Assembly (NCBI GenBank): GCA_020722165.1
Contig: DYLI01000006.1
Span: 14,154 to 23,700, forward strand
DNA length: 9,547 nucleotides
Direction: 5' to 3'
From: Halothiobacillus neapolitanus
Lineage (GTDB): Bacteria > Pseudomonadota > Gammaproteobacteria > Halothiobacillales > Halothiobacillaceae
Position numbers and translations under genes: made by a program
Shown: positions 1-5,442 of the stretch, one piece after another
How the letters are laid out: each line of letters starts with the position of its first letter
Position numbering within the stretch: position 1 is the stretch's first letter
The notes under the pieces: model-generated
Databases searched by the model: none
Told to the model about the DNA's origin: nothing
The model's input: the letters and a program-made list of their open reading frames with translations, nothing else

Positions 1-823
1 CGATAAACAGCGCCAGCACGCGAGGAATCACCAGCATTTCAATCGGGGAAATGGCGAGCGATCGCAGTGCATCAACCTCTTGGGTGACTTTCATCGTGCC
101 AATGGCTGCCGCGTAACTGGAGCCGGTGCGCCCAGCGACGACAATCGCCGTAATAAGTGGCCCCATTTCGCGCAGGGTGACGATGCCGATCATGTCCGGC
201 AAAAAAATAGTCGCGCCGTATTGCTGCATGGTGATACCGGACTGATAGGCAATCACCACGCCAATCAGAAAGGTGAGCAAGGCAACGATGGGGACGGAGC
301 GCGAGCCGGCGGCTTGAATTTCATTGATAATCTCGCCCCAGCGTAAGCGCCAAGGTTGAAGAAGCAGCGGGATACTGCGCGTGACCACCTCACCTAAAAA
401 CACCATGGTGTCGTAGGTGTTGGATAAGATGTCGAGGGTTGACTTGCCGATATCAGCGACTAGGTTTAGCGGTTTGGGCTCTGCGGGTTGAGTTAGGTCG
501 CCCACGCGCTGCACCAGTTCGATCAGCTCACGTTGCTCGTCGTGCAGTTTGGAGAAATCAAGCTGGATGCCGCGTGCGAGTAGCTGCTCGCGCATGCGCA
601 GCATCAATAAGGCTCCGGCGGTGTCCATGCGCGCAATCTGCCCGCCATCGACACTCAAAGCCTGCTTCGCCGGAATCTTGGCCAAGCGCGTGCCAAGTTC
701 ACGGGCAAGTTCACCGCAGCCGCGCACGTCCCAATCCCCGGACGCACACACCAGCGCCGAGCCGGGTGTCCAGCTCAACTCTGCGGGGGTGCTGGTTTCG
801 GCAGCCTTGAGTAACGAGAGCAT
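1..823 (-). CDS. STAS-MlaE family lipid ABC transporter permease (C-terminus outside window)
   Basis: This gene reads leftward and runs off the window, leaving about 274 codons from the ATG at 823. The first ~110 residues look like a STAS-type domain, and the rest is the MlaE/YrbE permease domain. The diagnostic MlaE block is clear: 'LREMGPLITAIVVAGRTGSS' followed by 'AAAIGTMKVTQEVDALR'. Before it comes a hydrophobic segment with 'VALLTFLIGVVIAYQSG'. MlaE-type permeases are the inner-membrane part of ABC systems that move phospholipids, or in some cases other lipids or solvents, between inner and outer membranes. A partner ATPase (MlaF-like) and MCE protein (MlaD-like) would be expected beyond position 1. 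The start is the only in-frame ATG near the domain start. Its ribosome binding site is weak, since AAGGAA lies 16 bases away. Only 32 bases separate it from the sirB2-like gene upstream, so the two may be co-transcribed. The family is secure; the exact substrate cannot be read from the sequence. Confidence 0.9.
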   Translation of the reverse strand, partial: MLSLLKAAETSTPAELSWTPGSALVCASGDWDVRGCGELARELGTRLAKIPAKQALSVDGGQIARMDTAGALLMLRMREQLLARGIQLDFSKLHDEQRELIELVQRVGDLTQPAEPKPLNLVADIGKSTLDILSNTYDTMVFLGEVVTRSIPLLLQPWRLRWGEIINEIQAAGSRSVPIVALLTFLIGVVIAYQSGITMQQYGATIFLPDMIGIVTLREMGPLITAIVVAGRTGSSYAAAIGTMKVTQEVDALRSLAISPIEMLVIPRVLALFI

Positions 824-855
824 AGCGGCGTGTCTGGTATTCCTTGAGGGGACGT

Positions 856-1242
856 TTAACTTGCGAACGGTACAACGTGCATGGTGATACCCACGGCGAT
901 GAGATAAGCATAAACGAGCAATGCCGCAATAAATGCGCCAAGGCGAATGGCTTTGGTCTTGCCAAGTTTAAGTGCCACCAAGCCAAGGCCGATGTACACG
1001 ATCAAGCCGATGATTTTTACGGTGATGAAGGCAGGATTTGTCCCATGACTCCAGAAAATCAGCCATGCTGCCCACAATGCAGTCAAAAGCAGCATGGTAT
1101 CGATAATGTGCGGGGCAATTTTGACCCAACGCGTCTGCAAGGCCGGGCATTCGCGCAACATCCAATAGCCGCGCAGGCTGAATAAGGCTAGCGAGAGAAA
1201 AACAAATAGGCCATGCAGGTGAATAATGCTTTGTGTGCTCAA
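856..1242 (-). CDS. SirB2 family integral membrane protein
   Basis: This is a small protein of about 128 residues with four hydrophobic segments. Features typical of the SirB2 family (Pfam SirB) include 'HLHGLFVFLSLALFSLRGYW', 'RWVKIAPHIIDTMLLLTALW' and 'ITVKIIGLIVYIGLGLVALK'. The family was named from a Salmonella gene linked to invasion-gene expression, but its biochemical role is unknown and here it is probably a general inner-membrane protein. Start choice: an in-frame ATG at 1275 touches the T-run of the preceding terminator and has no ribosome binding site. The TTG at 1242 has GGAG 7 bases upstream (1250-1253) and still keeps the whole conserved region, so I prefer it. If the ATG were used, the protein would have 139 residues. 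It lies upstream of the MlaE-type permease in the same direction. Confidence 0.85.
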   Translation of the reverse strand: MSTQSIIHLHGLFVFLSLALFSLRGYWMLRECPALQTRWVKIAPHIIDTMLLLTALWAAWLIFWSHGTNPAFITVKIIGLIVYIGLGLVALKLGKTKAIRLGAFIAALLVYAYLIAVGITMHVVPFAS

Positions 1243-1275
1243 AACGATGCTCCGAGACCATTTAAGGCCAGTCAT

Positions 1276-1313
1276 AAAAAAAAGGGCGGTCTGAGAATCT
1301 ACTCAGACCGCCC
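1276..1313 (-). terminator. Rho-independent terminator of the TehA-type gene
   Basis: A perfect 12-bp inverted repeat, GGGCGGTCTGAG (1284-1295) and CTCAGACCGCCC (1302-1313), encloses a 6-base loop. Read on the minus strand it is followed by eight T residues (1283-1276), the classic intrinsic terminator layout. There is no T-run on the plus side, so it acts in one direction. It sits 25 bases after the stop of the TehA-type gene and 33 bases before the preferred sirB2 start. Confidence 0.93.
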
Positions 1314-1337
1314 TAGGCGCAGGGTTGCAGCTAAGGG

Positions 1338-2309
1338 TTATTCTGGAACGCAGATTTCCCCGCGAAGCATAGCGCGAATTGTGTTGAAGACCAGCACCAC
1401 GATGAGCAAGAGCAACAGCGACATCAGTATCGGTGCAAGCCAGACAAAAAACACACCACCCACTTTTTCCAACATAATCAAGGTGGCAATGGTGATGGCT
1501 GCCATGGGGAATGAATACGCCCACCAAGGCAAGGCAAATTGCACTTTGACGAAGTATTTCAGCTGCGCGAACAGCAACAGGGTGGTGAACAGGCCGAAGT
1601 AGTAAAGAATGCGCGCCACATCATCAATCACGCCGTTATGCAATTTGACCCACGAAATAAAGGCCACGGCAGGCGGTGCGATCAGGATAAACAGCGTGGG
1701 CAACAATTTGCCGGGTATCATCGGGTGGAAGAAAAAGCGGTTAAGCAGCACCGCAAGTAGCGGAATCCACATCATCAAACCGACGCTGAAATAGAACCAC
1801 GAGACTTCATGAAAGCCGAGAGGTACACCCGCAACCGGAACAAGAATGTTACCCACAATAGGAATGAACCATGCGGGGTTGCTGTGTTGAATCTGAAATT
1901 TTTCGTGATGCAGCCAGTTGGACAGAATGACCAGGGTGAACAGCAGTTGCACTCCGCTACCGATCGCCCACAGCCACAGTGCAATCGTTGGATACGACTC
2001 AAGGCAAGCAATCGCCAGCAAAATCATGCCAATCGACGAGGCGGGGAAAAAGCTCATGCGAATTGGGTGATTGAACTCGGCGACCACTTCTTTGGGGTGT
2101 GTGACCAACTTTAATAAGTAGGTGGCGGCAACGCCGACGTAGGCCAGAGCGGTGAGAGCAAGCAATGCGAGGCTGATGTTTGAGGACCAACCCCAAAGAT
2201 GCTGGGCTTTTTCCACGGCAATCGTCGTGCCTGCGAGGCCCATAACAATGGCGAAAAACGAAATGGGAAAGTGTTCAAGTCGGCTATGCGCTTGATGGGT
2301 GGCGGTCAT
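1338..2309 (-). CDS. TehA/SLAC1 family transporter (tellurite resistance / C4-dicarboxylate or anion channel type)
   Basis: The encoded protein has about 323 residues and is almost entirely hydrophobic, with roughly ten predicted membrane segments. This matches the TehA/SLAC1 (voltage-dependent anion channel, Pfam SLAC1) fold. Supporting segments are the N-terminal 'HFPISFFAIVMGLAGTTIA' and the late 'ALPWWAYSFPMAAITIAT', which resembles the pore-lining helix region of bacterial TehA. Family members pass small anions, and some are annotated for tellurite resistance or C4-dicarboxylate transport. The substrate here is unknown. Start: the reading frame is open back to an ATG at 2348, but the ATG at 2309 has an excellent site (AAGGAGA, 7 bases upstream) and starts just before the family homology. 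An extended -10 element lies upstream (2351-2359) and a strong terminator follows, so the gene is probably monocistronic. It is transcribed away from the cytochrome gene at 2562. Confidence 0.9.
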   Translation of the reverse strand: MTATHQAHSRLEHFPISFFAIVMGLAGTTIAVEKAQHLWGWSSNISLALLALTALAYVGVAATYLLKLVTHPKEVVAEFNHPIRMSFFPASSIGMILLAIACLESYPTIALWLWAIGSGVQLLFTLVILSNWLHHEKFQIQHSNPAWFIPIVGNILVPVAGVPLGFHEVSWFYFSVGLMMWIPLLAVLLNRFFFHPMIPGKLLPTLFILIAPPAVAFISWVKLHNGVIDDVARILYYFGLFTTLLLFAQLKYFVKVQFALPWWAYSFPMAAITIATLIMLEKVGGVFFVWLAPILMSLLLLLIVVLVFNTIRAMLRGEICVPE

Positions 2310-2350
2310 GGCGGGGTCTCCTTGCAAGGCGATGAATATTAGACGCAAGT

Positions 2351-2359
2351 AATATAGCA
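2351..2359 (-). promoter_or_regulatory. Candidate extended -10 promoter for the TehA-type gene
   Basis: The minus strand reads TGCTATATT, that is TG-N-TATATT, a good extended -10 element. It would start transcription near 2344 and give a leader of about 35 bases before the ATG at 2309. Only a weak -35 (TTTATT) is present, at 18 bases. This is a motif-based call only. Confidence 0.4.
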
Positions 2360-2493
2360 GAATACTGGGTTATAAATAAAGAAGATTGATGTAGGCATAC
2401 AAAACTTATGAGTAGTAGTTTTGCGCGGGTATCTAGGGTTGTTATTCATGCTTGCGCTATCATGCTGACAAGCTTAGGGGATGCGTTTGGTGT

Positions 2494-2510
2494 TTGAACT
2501 TTTTGTTCAA
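2494..2510. promoter_or_regulatory. Perfect 6-5-6 palindrome upstream of cytochrome c
   Basis: TTGAAC-TTTTT-GTTCAA is a perfect inverted repeat in the 252-base divergent intergenic region (2310-2561), about 52 bases before the cytochrome c start. It could be an operator or a small hairpin in the leader. It is not an FNR site (TTGAT-N4-ATCAA). No convincing sigma-70 -35/-10 pair was found beside it. The rest of the intergenic region shows only the TehA promoter candidate. Confidence 0.25.
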
Positions 2511-2561
2511 GCAACCTGCCTGAGTGAGCGTAGGTTAAAAATTTTCACAGGAGATGTTCGC

Positions 2562-2876
2562 ATGAAAAACACGGTAATCGTACTTTCTGCCGTTGTGGCT
2601 TTGTTGAGTGGTTCGGCGTTTGCAGCCGGTGATGTTGCAGCGGGCAAAGCCAAGTATGGCTCAATTTGCGCAAGCTGCCACGGCATGAACGGTGAAGGCA
2701 TGGGTATTTTCCCGAAGTTGGCAGGTCACCCAGTGGCCAAAACCACTGACCTGCTCAAGCAATACAAGGCAGGCAAGACCGTGGGCGCCAACACGGCCAT
2801 GATGGCACCGCAAGCATCAGGCTTGTCTGATGCCGAAATCGACAACCTGGCCGCGTATATCGCTACCCTGAAGTAA
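2562..2876 (+). CDS. Periplasmic monohaem cytochrome c (class I)
   Basis: The product has 104 residues. Residues 1-21 form a Sec signal peptide (KN, hydrophobic core, 'SAFA' before the cut), leaving a mature protein of about 83 residues. The haem-binding motif CASCH is at residues 36-40, and the likely axial methionine is Met80 or Met81 in 'AMMAPQASGLSDAEI'. It ends with the typical C-terminal helix 'NLAAYIATLK'. It is a small soluble electron carrier of the c5/c4/c553-like group, probably passing electrons to a terminal oxidase or a respiratory reductase; the partner cannot be told. Start: although the frame is open from 2481, the ATG at 2562 has AGGAGA 7 bases upstream and begins the signal peptide. 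A terminator follows immediately, so this is probably a single-gene unit. Confidence 0.93.
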   Translation: MKNTVIVLSAVVALLSGSAFAAGDVAAGKAKYGSICASCHGMNGEGMGIFPKLAGHPVAKTTDLLKQYKAGKTVGANTAMMAPQASGLSDAEIDNLAAYIATLK

Positions 2877-2897
2877 TTTTCGCGCTTGCCGCAACGA

Positions 2898-2932
2898 AAA
2901 AACCCCTGCCGATTGGTGGGGGTTTTTGTTTG
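2898..2932 (+). terminator. Bidirectional Rho-independent terminator after cytochrome c
   Basis: AAAAACCCCTGCC (2898-2910) pairs with GGTGGGGGTTTTT (2915-2927) through 13 pairs, two of them G-U, around a GATT loop. The T-run serves the cytochrome gene on the plus strand. The A-run on the left gives a T-run for the minus strand too, so it may once have also ended the argE transcript coming from the right. Confidence 0.88.
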
Positions 2933-2949
2933 TGCCGCTTGTGCAGTTT

Positions 2950-3400
2950 TTAATTGATACTTCTTTGCGGCTAAGCGACCCAATGCGCCAGCGGAGCACT
3001 TGCCGCGCCGATTGCCTCACGCCATAAAGGTAAATGCAGCTTCCAGAGTAAGGGCGAAAAACGATTGCATGTTCGAAGTGTCCAGCCTGTACGGCCGCCC
3101 GTCGGCTTCGGTCAGGCGGAAAGGATCATGCGTCCACAACCCCGGGTCTCAAGGCGCGGTGTCGGTACGCCCAAGCAGCACCAACCCGCCCGACCCTCGG
3201 CCAAGCATGCCGATCCCATTGGCCTTGTCCAGCATTTCCGGCAGCGGCTCAATCTCTACCGCAAACCCCGCTGCTTCCATACAGCCCGCGATTTCGTCAA
3301 TCGGCGCAGGGTTGCCCTGATCGAACAGCGGGTTAAAACTGCTGGCCGAACGGATGGCAATCAGCCGGGCAAACATCTTGTGCAAAGCGGGGGCGGGCAT
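2950..3400 (-). pseudogene. argE: Decayed acetylornithine deacetylase (argE) remnant
   Basis: The minus strand keeps an ATG at 3400 with AAGGAA upstream and 83 residues that read as the N-terminus of ArgE (M20 peptidase family): 'SASSFNPLFDQGN', 'AAGFAVEIEPLP', 'GGLVLLGRTDTAP'. An in-frame TGA (3149-3151) interrupts it. Beyond the stop, the same frame continues the ArgE homology with 'DPGLWTHDPFRLTEADGR' and 'LDTSNMQSFFALTLEAA' up to a second TGA at 3017-3019. Two known metal ligands are altered: the His of 'GHTDT' is Arg78, and the Asp of 'ADMK' is Asn110; these match E. coli His80 and Asp112. A faint trace of the later 'ATADEE' block, with a one-base deletion, seems to lie near 2955-2975. 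The rest, about two thirds of a ~380-residue enzyme, is gone. Intact ArgE removes acetate from N-acetylornithine in arginine synthesis, so the host must use another copy or ArgJ. Confidence 0.85.
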
Positions 3401-3486
3401 TGTAGGTTCCTTGGGTTGAGGGGCGTATGGTGTTGAACGATCATGCGCATCGTGCCAATTCAGTCATCCCTGCCAGCCAGGTTTTC

Positions 3487-3495
3487 TGGTATAAG
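3487..3495 (+). promoter_or_regulatory. Candidate extended -10 promoter for the second cytochrome c
   Basis: TGGTATAAG matches the extended -10 pattern TG-N-TATAAT except for the last base. It lies 37 bases before the cytochrome ATG at 3532 and would give a transcript start near 3502. No good -35 is seen. This is a motif-based call only. Confidence 0.4.
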
Positions 3496-3531
3496 AAAAA
3501 CTGATTAGAGTGTTTTACGGAGATTCGGGGC

Positions 3532-3867
3532 ATGAAGCGTTTCATCAAGGTTCTTGGCATGGTCACGGTTTTAATGTCTCCCGGCGCATGGGCGGATGCT
3601 CCGGTGCAAACCGCGCCCGCGACGGGCAAGGAGCTTTACAAGGCGCACTGCGCGCTGTGTCACGGCGGCAAGGGGCAGGGCGTGCCGCCGATGTTTCCCG
3701 GTTTGAACAGCAAGCCGGTTGAGGCTTACGCCGCCATGATGCAGAACTTCCGTGCCGGAAATGGGCATAAGGTGATGGTGGATATGGCTAAAAGTCTGAC
3801 CGAGGCGCAAATTAGCGAGCTTATGGCGTATATCGCGACGCTCCCCCCTGCGACATCTAGGAAATAA
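3532..3867 (+). CDS. Periplasmic monohaem cytochrome c (class I), second copy type
   Basis: The product has 111 residues. Residues 1-21 are a signal peptide ('MKRFIKVLGMVTVLMS...AWA' before Asp22). The haem motif CALCH is at residues 40-44. The probable axial ligand is Met82 (alternatively Met85) in 'HKVMVDMAKSLTEAQI', and the C-terminal helix is 'LMAYIATLP'. It shares layout with the cytochrome at 2562-2876 but is clearly diverged, so it is a relative rather than a recent duplicate. It is a soluble electron carrier in the periplasm with an unknown partner. The start ATG has GGAG 9 bases upstream. The 108-base gap to rpe holds only a weak 5-bp hairpin (CCTCC 3881-3885, GGAGG 3898-3902) and T-rich sequence with no clear terminator, so read-through into rpe is possible. 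Confidence 0.92.
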   Translation: MKRFIKVLGMVTVLMSPGAWADAPVQTAPATGKELYKAHCALCHGGKGQGVPPMFPGLNSKPVEAYAAMMQNFRAGNGHKVMVDMAKSLTEAQISELMAYIATLPPATSRK

Positions 3868-3975
3868 GTCCGTGCTTTGTCCTCCCCGCTGCTGTGTGGA
3901 GGTGAATTCGGCGCGCGCTTGCGGTACATTTGCCCCAAGTCGTTTTTATTTTTAGTTTTCTGTGGAGTTTTTAGC

Positions 3976-4668
3976 ATGTCCAAGTTCCTTATCGCCCCGT
4001 CGATTCTTTCTGCCAACTTCGCCACCTTGGGGGCGGAAGTGGATAACGTGCTGGCTGCGGGTGCGGATATGGTTCACTTTGATGTGATGGATAATCACTA
4101 TGTGCCGAACCTGACCATCGGGCCGCTGGTGTGCGAGGCGCTGCGTAAGCATGGCGTGACCGCGCCGATTGATGTGCATTTGATGGTCAAGCCAGTCGAT
4201 CGCATTATCCCGGACTTCGCCAAGGCTGGCGCGACCTTCATCACCTTCCATCCGGAAGCTTCTGAGCACGTTGACCGCACCATTGGTTTGATTAAAGAGA
4301 GCGGTTGCAAGGCGGGTTTGGTGTTCAACCCGGCCACCCCGCTGGATATTCTGGAATATATGTTGCCCAAGCTGGATATGGTGTTGTTGATGTCGGTTAA
4401 CCCCGGTTTTGGCGGTCAAAAGTTCATCCCATATGTATTGGACAAGGCGCGCAAGGTGCGTGCGATGATTGATGCGGGCGGGTATGACTGCCGCCTGGAA
4501 ATTGACGGTGGTGTGAGCCCGGCGAATATCCGCGAAGTGGCTGAAGCCGGTGTGGATACGTTTGTTTCCGGCTCGGCGCTGTTCGGTGCAGGCAAAGATT
4601 CCGACCCGCACCGCTATGACAGCGTGGTCAAGGCCATGTGTGACGAATTGGCCAAAGTCGGAAGCTGA
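3976..4668 (+). CDS. rpe: Ribulose-phosphate 3-epimerase
   Basis: This 230-residue TIM-barrel enzyme interconverts ribulose 5-phosphate and xylulose 5-phosphate in the pentose phosphate (and, where present, Calvin) pathway in the cytoplasm. Family motifs appear in order: 'IAPSILSAN' (residues 6-14), 'HFDVMDNHYVPN' (34-45) with metal-binding His34 and catalytic Asp36, 'DVHLMV' (66-71) with His68, 'VNPGFGGQKF' (141-150) for phosphate, and 'EIDGGV' (175-180) with the second catalytic Asp177. Length is normal for the family. The frame is open back to 3877, but the ATG at 3976 has GGAG 9 bases upstream and starts right at the first conserved strand. The stop is 5 bases before gph, so the pair is co-translated. 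rpe-gph-trpE is a familiar order in proteobacteria. Confidence 0.97.
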   Translation: MSKFLIAPSILSANFATLGAEVDNVLAAGADMVHFDVMDNHYVPNLTIGPLVCEALRKHGVTAPIDVHLMVKPVDRIIPDFAKAGATFITFHPEASEHVDRTIGLIKESGCKAGLVFNPATPLDILEYMLPKLDMVLLMSVNPGFGGQKFIPYVLDKARKVRAMIDAGGYDCRLEIDGGVSPANIREVAEAGVDTFVSGSALFGAGKDSDPHRYDSVVKAMCDELAKVGS

Positions 4669-4673
4669 GCAGT

Positions 4674-5351
4674 ATGAAAACGTTTGCTCCCAAAATGGTG
4701 CTGTTCGATCTGGACGGCACCTTGATCGACAGCGTGCCTGATCTTGCTTATTGCGTAGACGAGATGATGAAGGCGCTGGATATGCCGTTGCGTGGCGAGG
4801 CTGACGTGCGTAACTGGGTTGGCAATGGCGTTGAGCGCTTGGTTGAGCGTGCGCTGACTAATGATCTGAATGGCAAGCCGGATGCTGTGCTGTTTGCCAA
4901 GGCGCTGCCGATTTTCAAGCAGCTTTATGCCGATAACACCTCCGGTCGTTCTTTCCTTTATCCGGGGGTCAAAGACGGGCTGGAGTACATCAAGTCGCTC
5001 GGTCTGCGTATGGGTTGCGTGACCAACAAAGCCGAACAATTCACCGTGCCCTTGCTCAAGGATTTGGGCGTGTTTGATCTGTTTGAGACCGTGATTTCAG
5101 GCGACACCTTGTCGGTCAAAAAGCCCGATCCCGGCCCTTTGTTCTATGCGGCGGGTTGGTTTCATTGCGCGCCCCACGAGGCTTTAATGATCGGCGATTC
5201 GATTTCCGACGTGAAAGCAGCGCGTGCGGCGGGTTTTAACATCATCTGCATGAGCTACGGCTATAACCACGGCGAAGATATCCGCAACTACCATCCGGAT
5301 GCGGTGATTGACTCCATGGTCGAGCTGAAAGCGTTGGTTAAAGCATCATGA
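4674..5351 (+). CDS. gph: Phosphoglycolate phosphatase (HAD superfamily)
   Basis: This 225-residue HAD hydrolase dephosphorylates 2-phosphoglycolate to glycolate, clearing a product of DNA repair or of Rubisco oxygenation. The four HAD motifs are visible: 'LFDLDGTLIDS' with Asp12 (nucleophile) and Asp14 (acid/base), 'GCVTNKAE' with Thr117, the Lys of 'VKKPDPGPL', and 'MIGDSISDV' with Asp175. An alpha-helical cap lies between motifs I and II. The start ATG is 5 bases after the rpe stop, with GGAAG 9 bases upstream inside the rpe end. Its TGA (5349-5351) overlaps the ATG (5348-5350) of the Trp-rich leader frame as ATGA, which suggests translational coupling to the leader. Activity on other phosphate esters cannot be excluded, but position and sequence fit Gph well. 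Confidence 0.95.
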   Translation: MKTFAPKMVLFDLDGTLIDSVPDLAYCVDEMMKALDMPLRGEADVRNWVGNGVERLVERALTNDLNGKPDAVLFAKALPIFKQLYADNTSGRSFLYPGVKDGLEYIKSLGLRMGCVTNKAEQFTVPLLKDLGVFDLFETVISGDTLSVKKPDPGPLFYAAGWFHCAPHEALMIGDSISDVKAARAAGFNIICMSYGYNHGEDIRNYHPDAVIDSMVELKALVKAS

Positions 5352-5401
5352 TCCATGACAGAAAAACGTGGCAAGGCGAACGATGGTGGCGAGGTTTTTG
5401 A
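5348..5401 (+). CDS. Putative trp leader peptide (TrpL-like), 17 residues
   Basis: The ATG overlapping the gph stop (ATGA) opens a 17-codon frame, MIHDRKTWQGERWWRGF, ending at TGA 5399-5401, 41 bases before trpE. It has three Trp codons, two of them in tandem (5384-5389), placed directly ahead of the first tryptophan-synthesis gene. This is the signature of an attenuation leader peptide: ribosomes would pause at the Trp codons when charged Trp-tRNA is scarce. trpE is known to be controlled by attenuation in Pseudomonas putida, where it also follows gph. There is no separate ribosome binding site, so translation would come from ribosomes finishing gph. The codons overlap the 5' arm of a 15-bp stem (see 5359-5434). 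The frame and Trp codons are seen directly; function is inferred. Confidence 0.6.
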   Translation: MIHDRKTWQGERWWRGF

Positions 5402-5434
5402 CCCCGCGCCGCTTAAGTTTTGCCCGTTTTTCTG
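5359..5434 (+). promoter_or_regulatory. Leader RNA stem that could control trpE (attenuator-like)
   Basis: CAGAAAAACGTGGCAA (5359-5374) pairs with TTGCCCGTTTTTCTG (5420-5434) over 15 base pairs with one bulged base, T5369. Inside it, GGCG (5375-5378) can pair with CGCC (5407-5410), and a small hairpin (5389-5394 with 5402-5407) covers the leader stop. The 5' arm lies in leader codons 4-9 and includes the first Trp codon. The 3' arm ends on the first G of the trpE ribosome binding site (GGAG, 5434-5437) and contains a five-T run (5427-5431). A ribosome stalled on the Trp codons would keep the stem open. Release at the stop would let it close, hiding the trpE site or acting as a weak terminator. 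The 45-base loop makes a classical intrinsic terminator doubtful, so translational control seems at least as likely. Confidence 0.5.
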
Positions 5435-5442
5435 GAGATTTC

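Noticed and set aside
80..887. Several plus-strand frames of 88-123 codons
   Set aside because: They are complementary to the STAS-MlaE permease, whose conserved blocks are clear on the minus strand.
3000..3436. Plus-strand frames of 106 and 123 codons over the argE region
   Set aside because: No recognisable domain, and the minus strand explains the sequence as an argE relic.
3881..3902. Possible terminator between cytochrome c and rpe
   Set aside because: The stem is only CCTCC/GGAGG with a 12-base loop, and the T-rich stretch is about 45 bases further on, so it does not make an intrinsic terminator.
3952..4611. 219-codon open frame on the minus strand across rpe
   Set aside because: It lies opposite an unmistakable rpe with complete motifs. 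The translation is rich in His, Arg and Gln and shows no family, as expected of an antisense shadow in GC-rich DNA.
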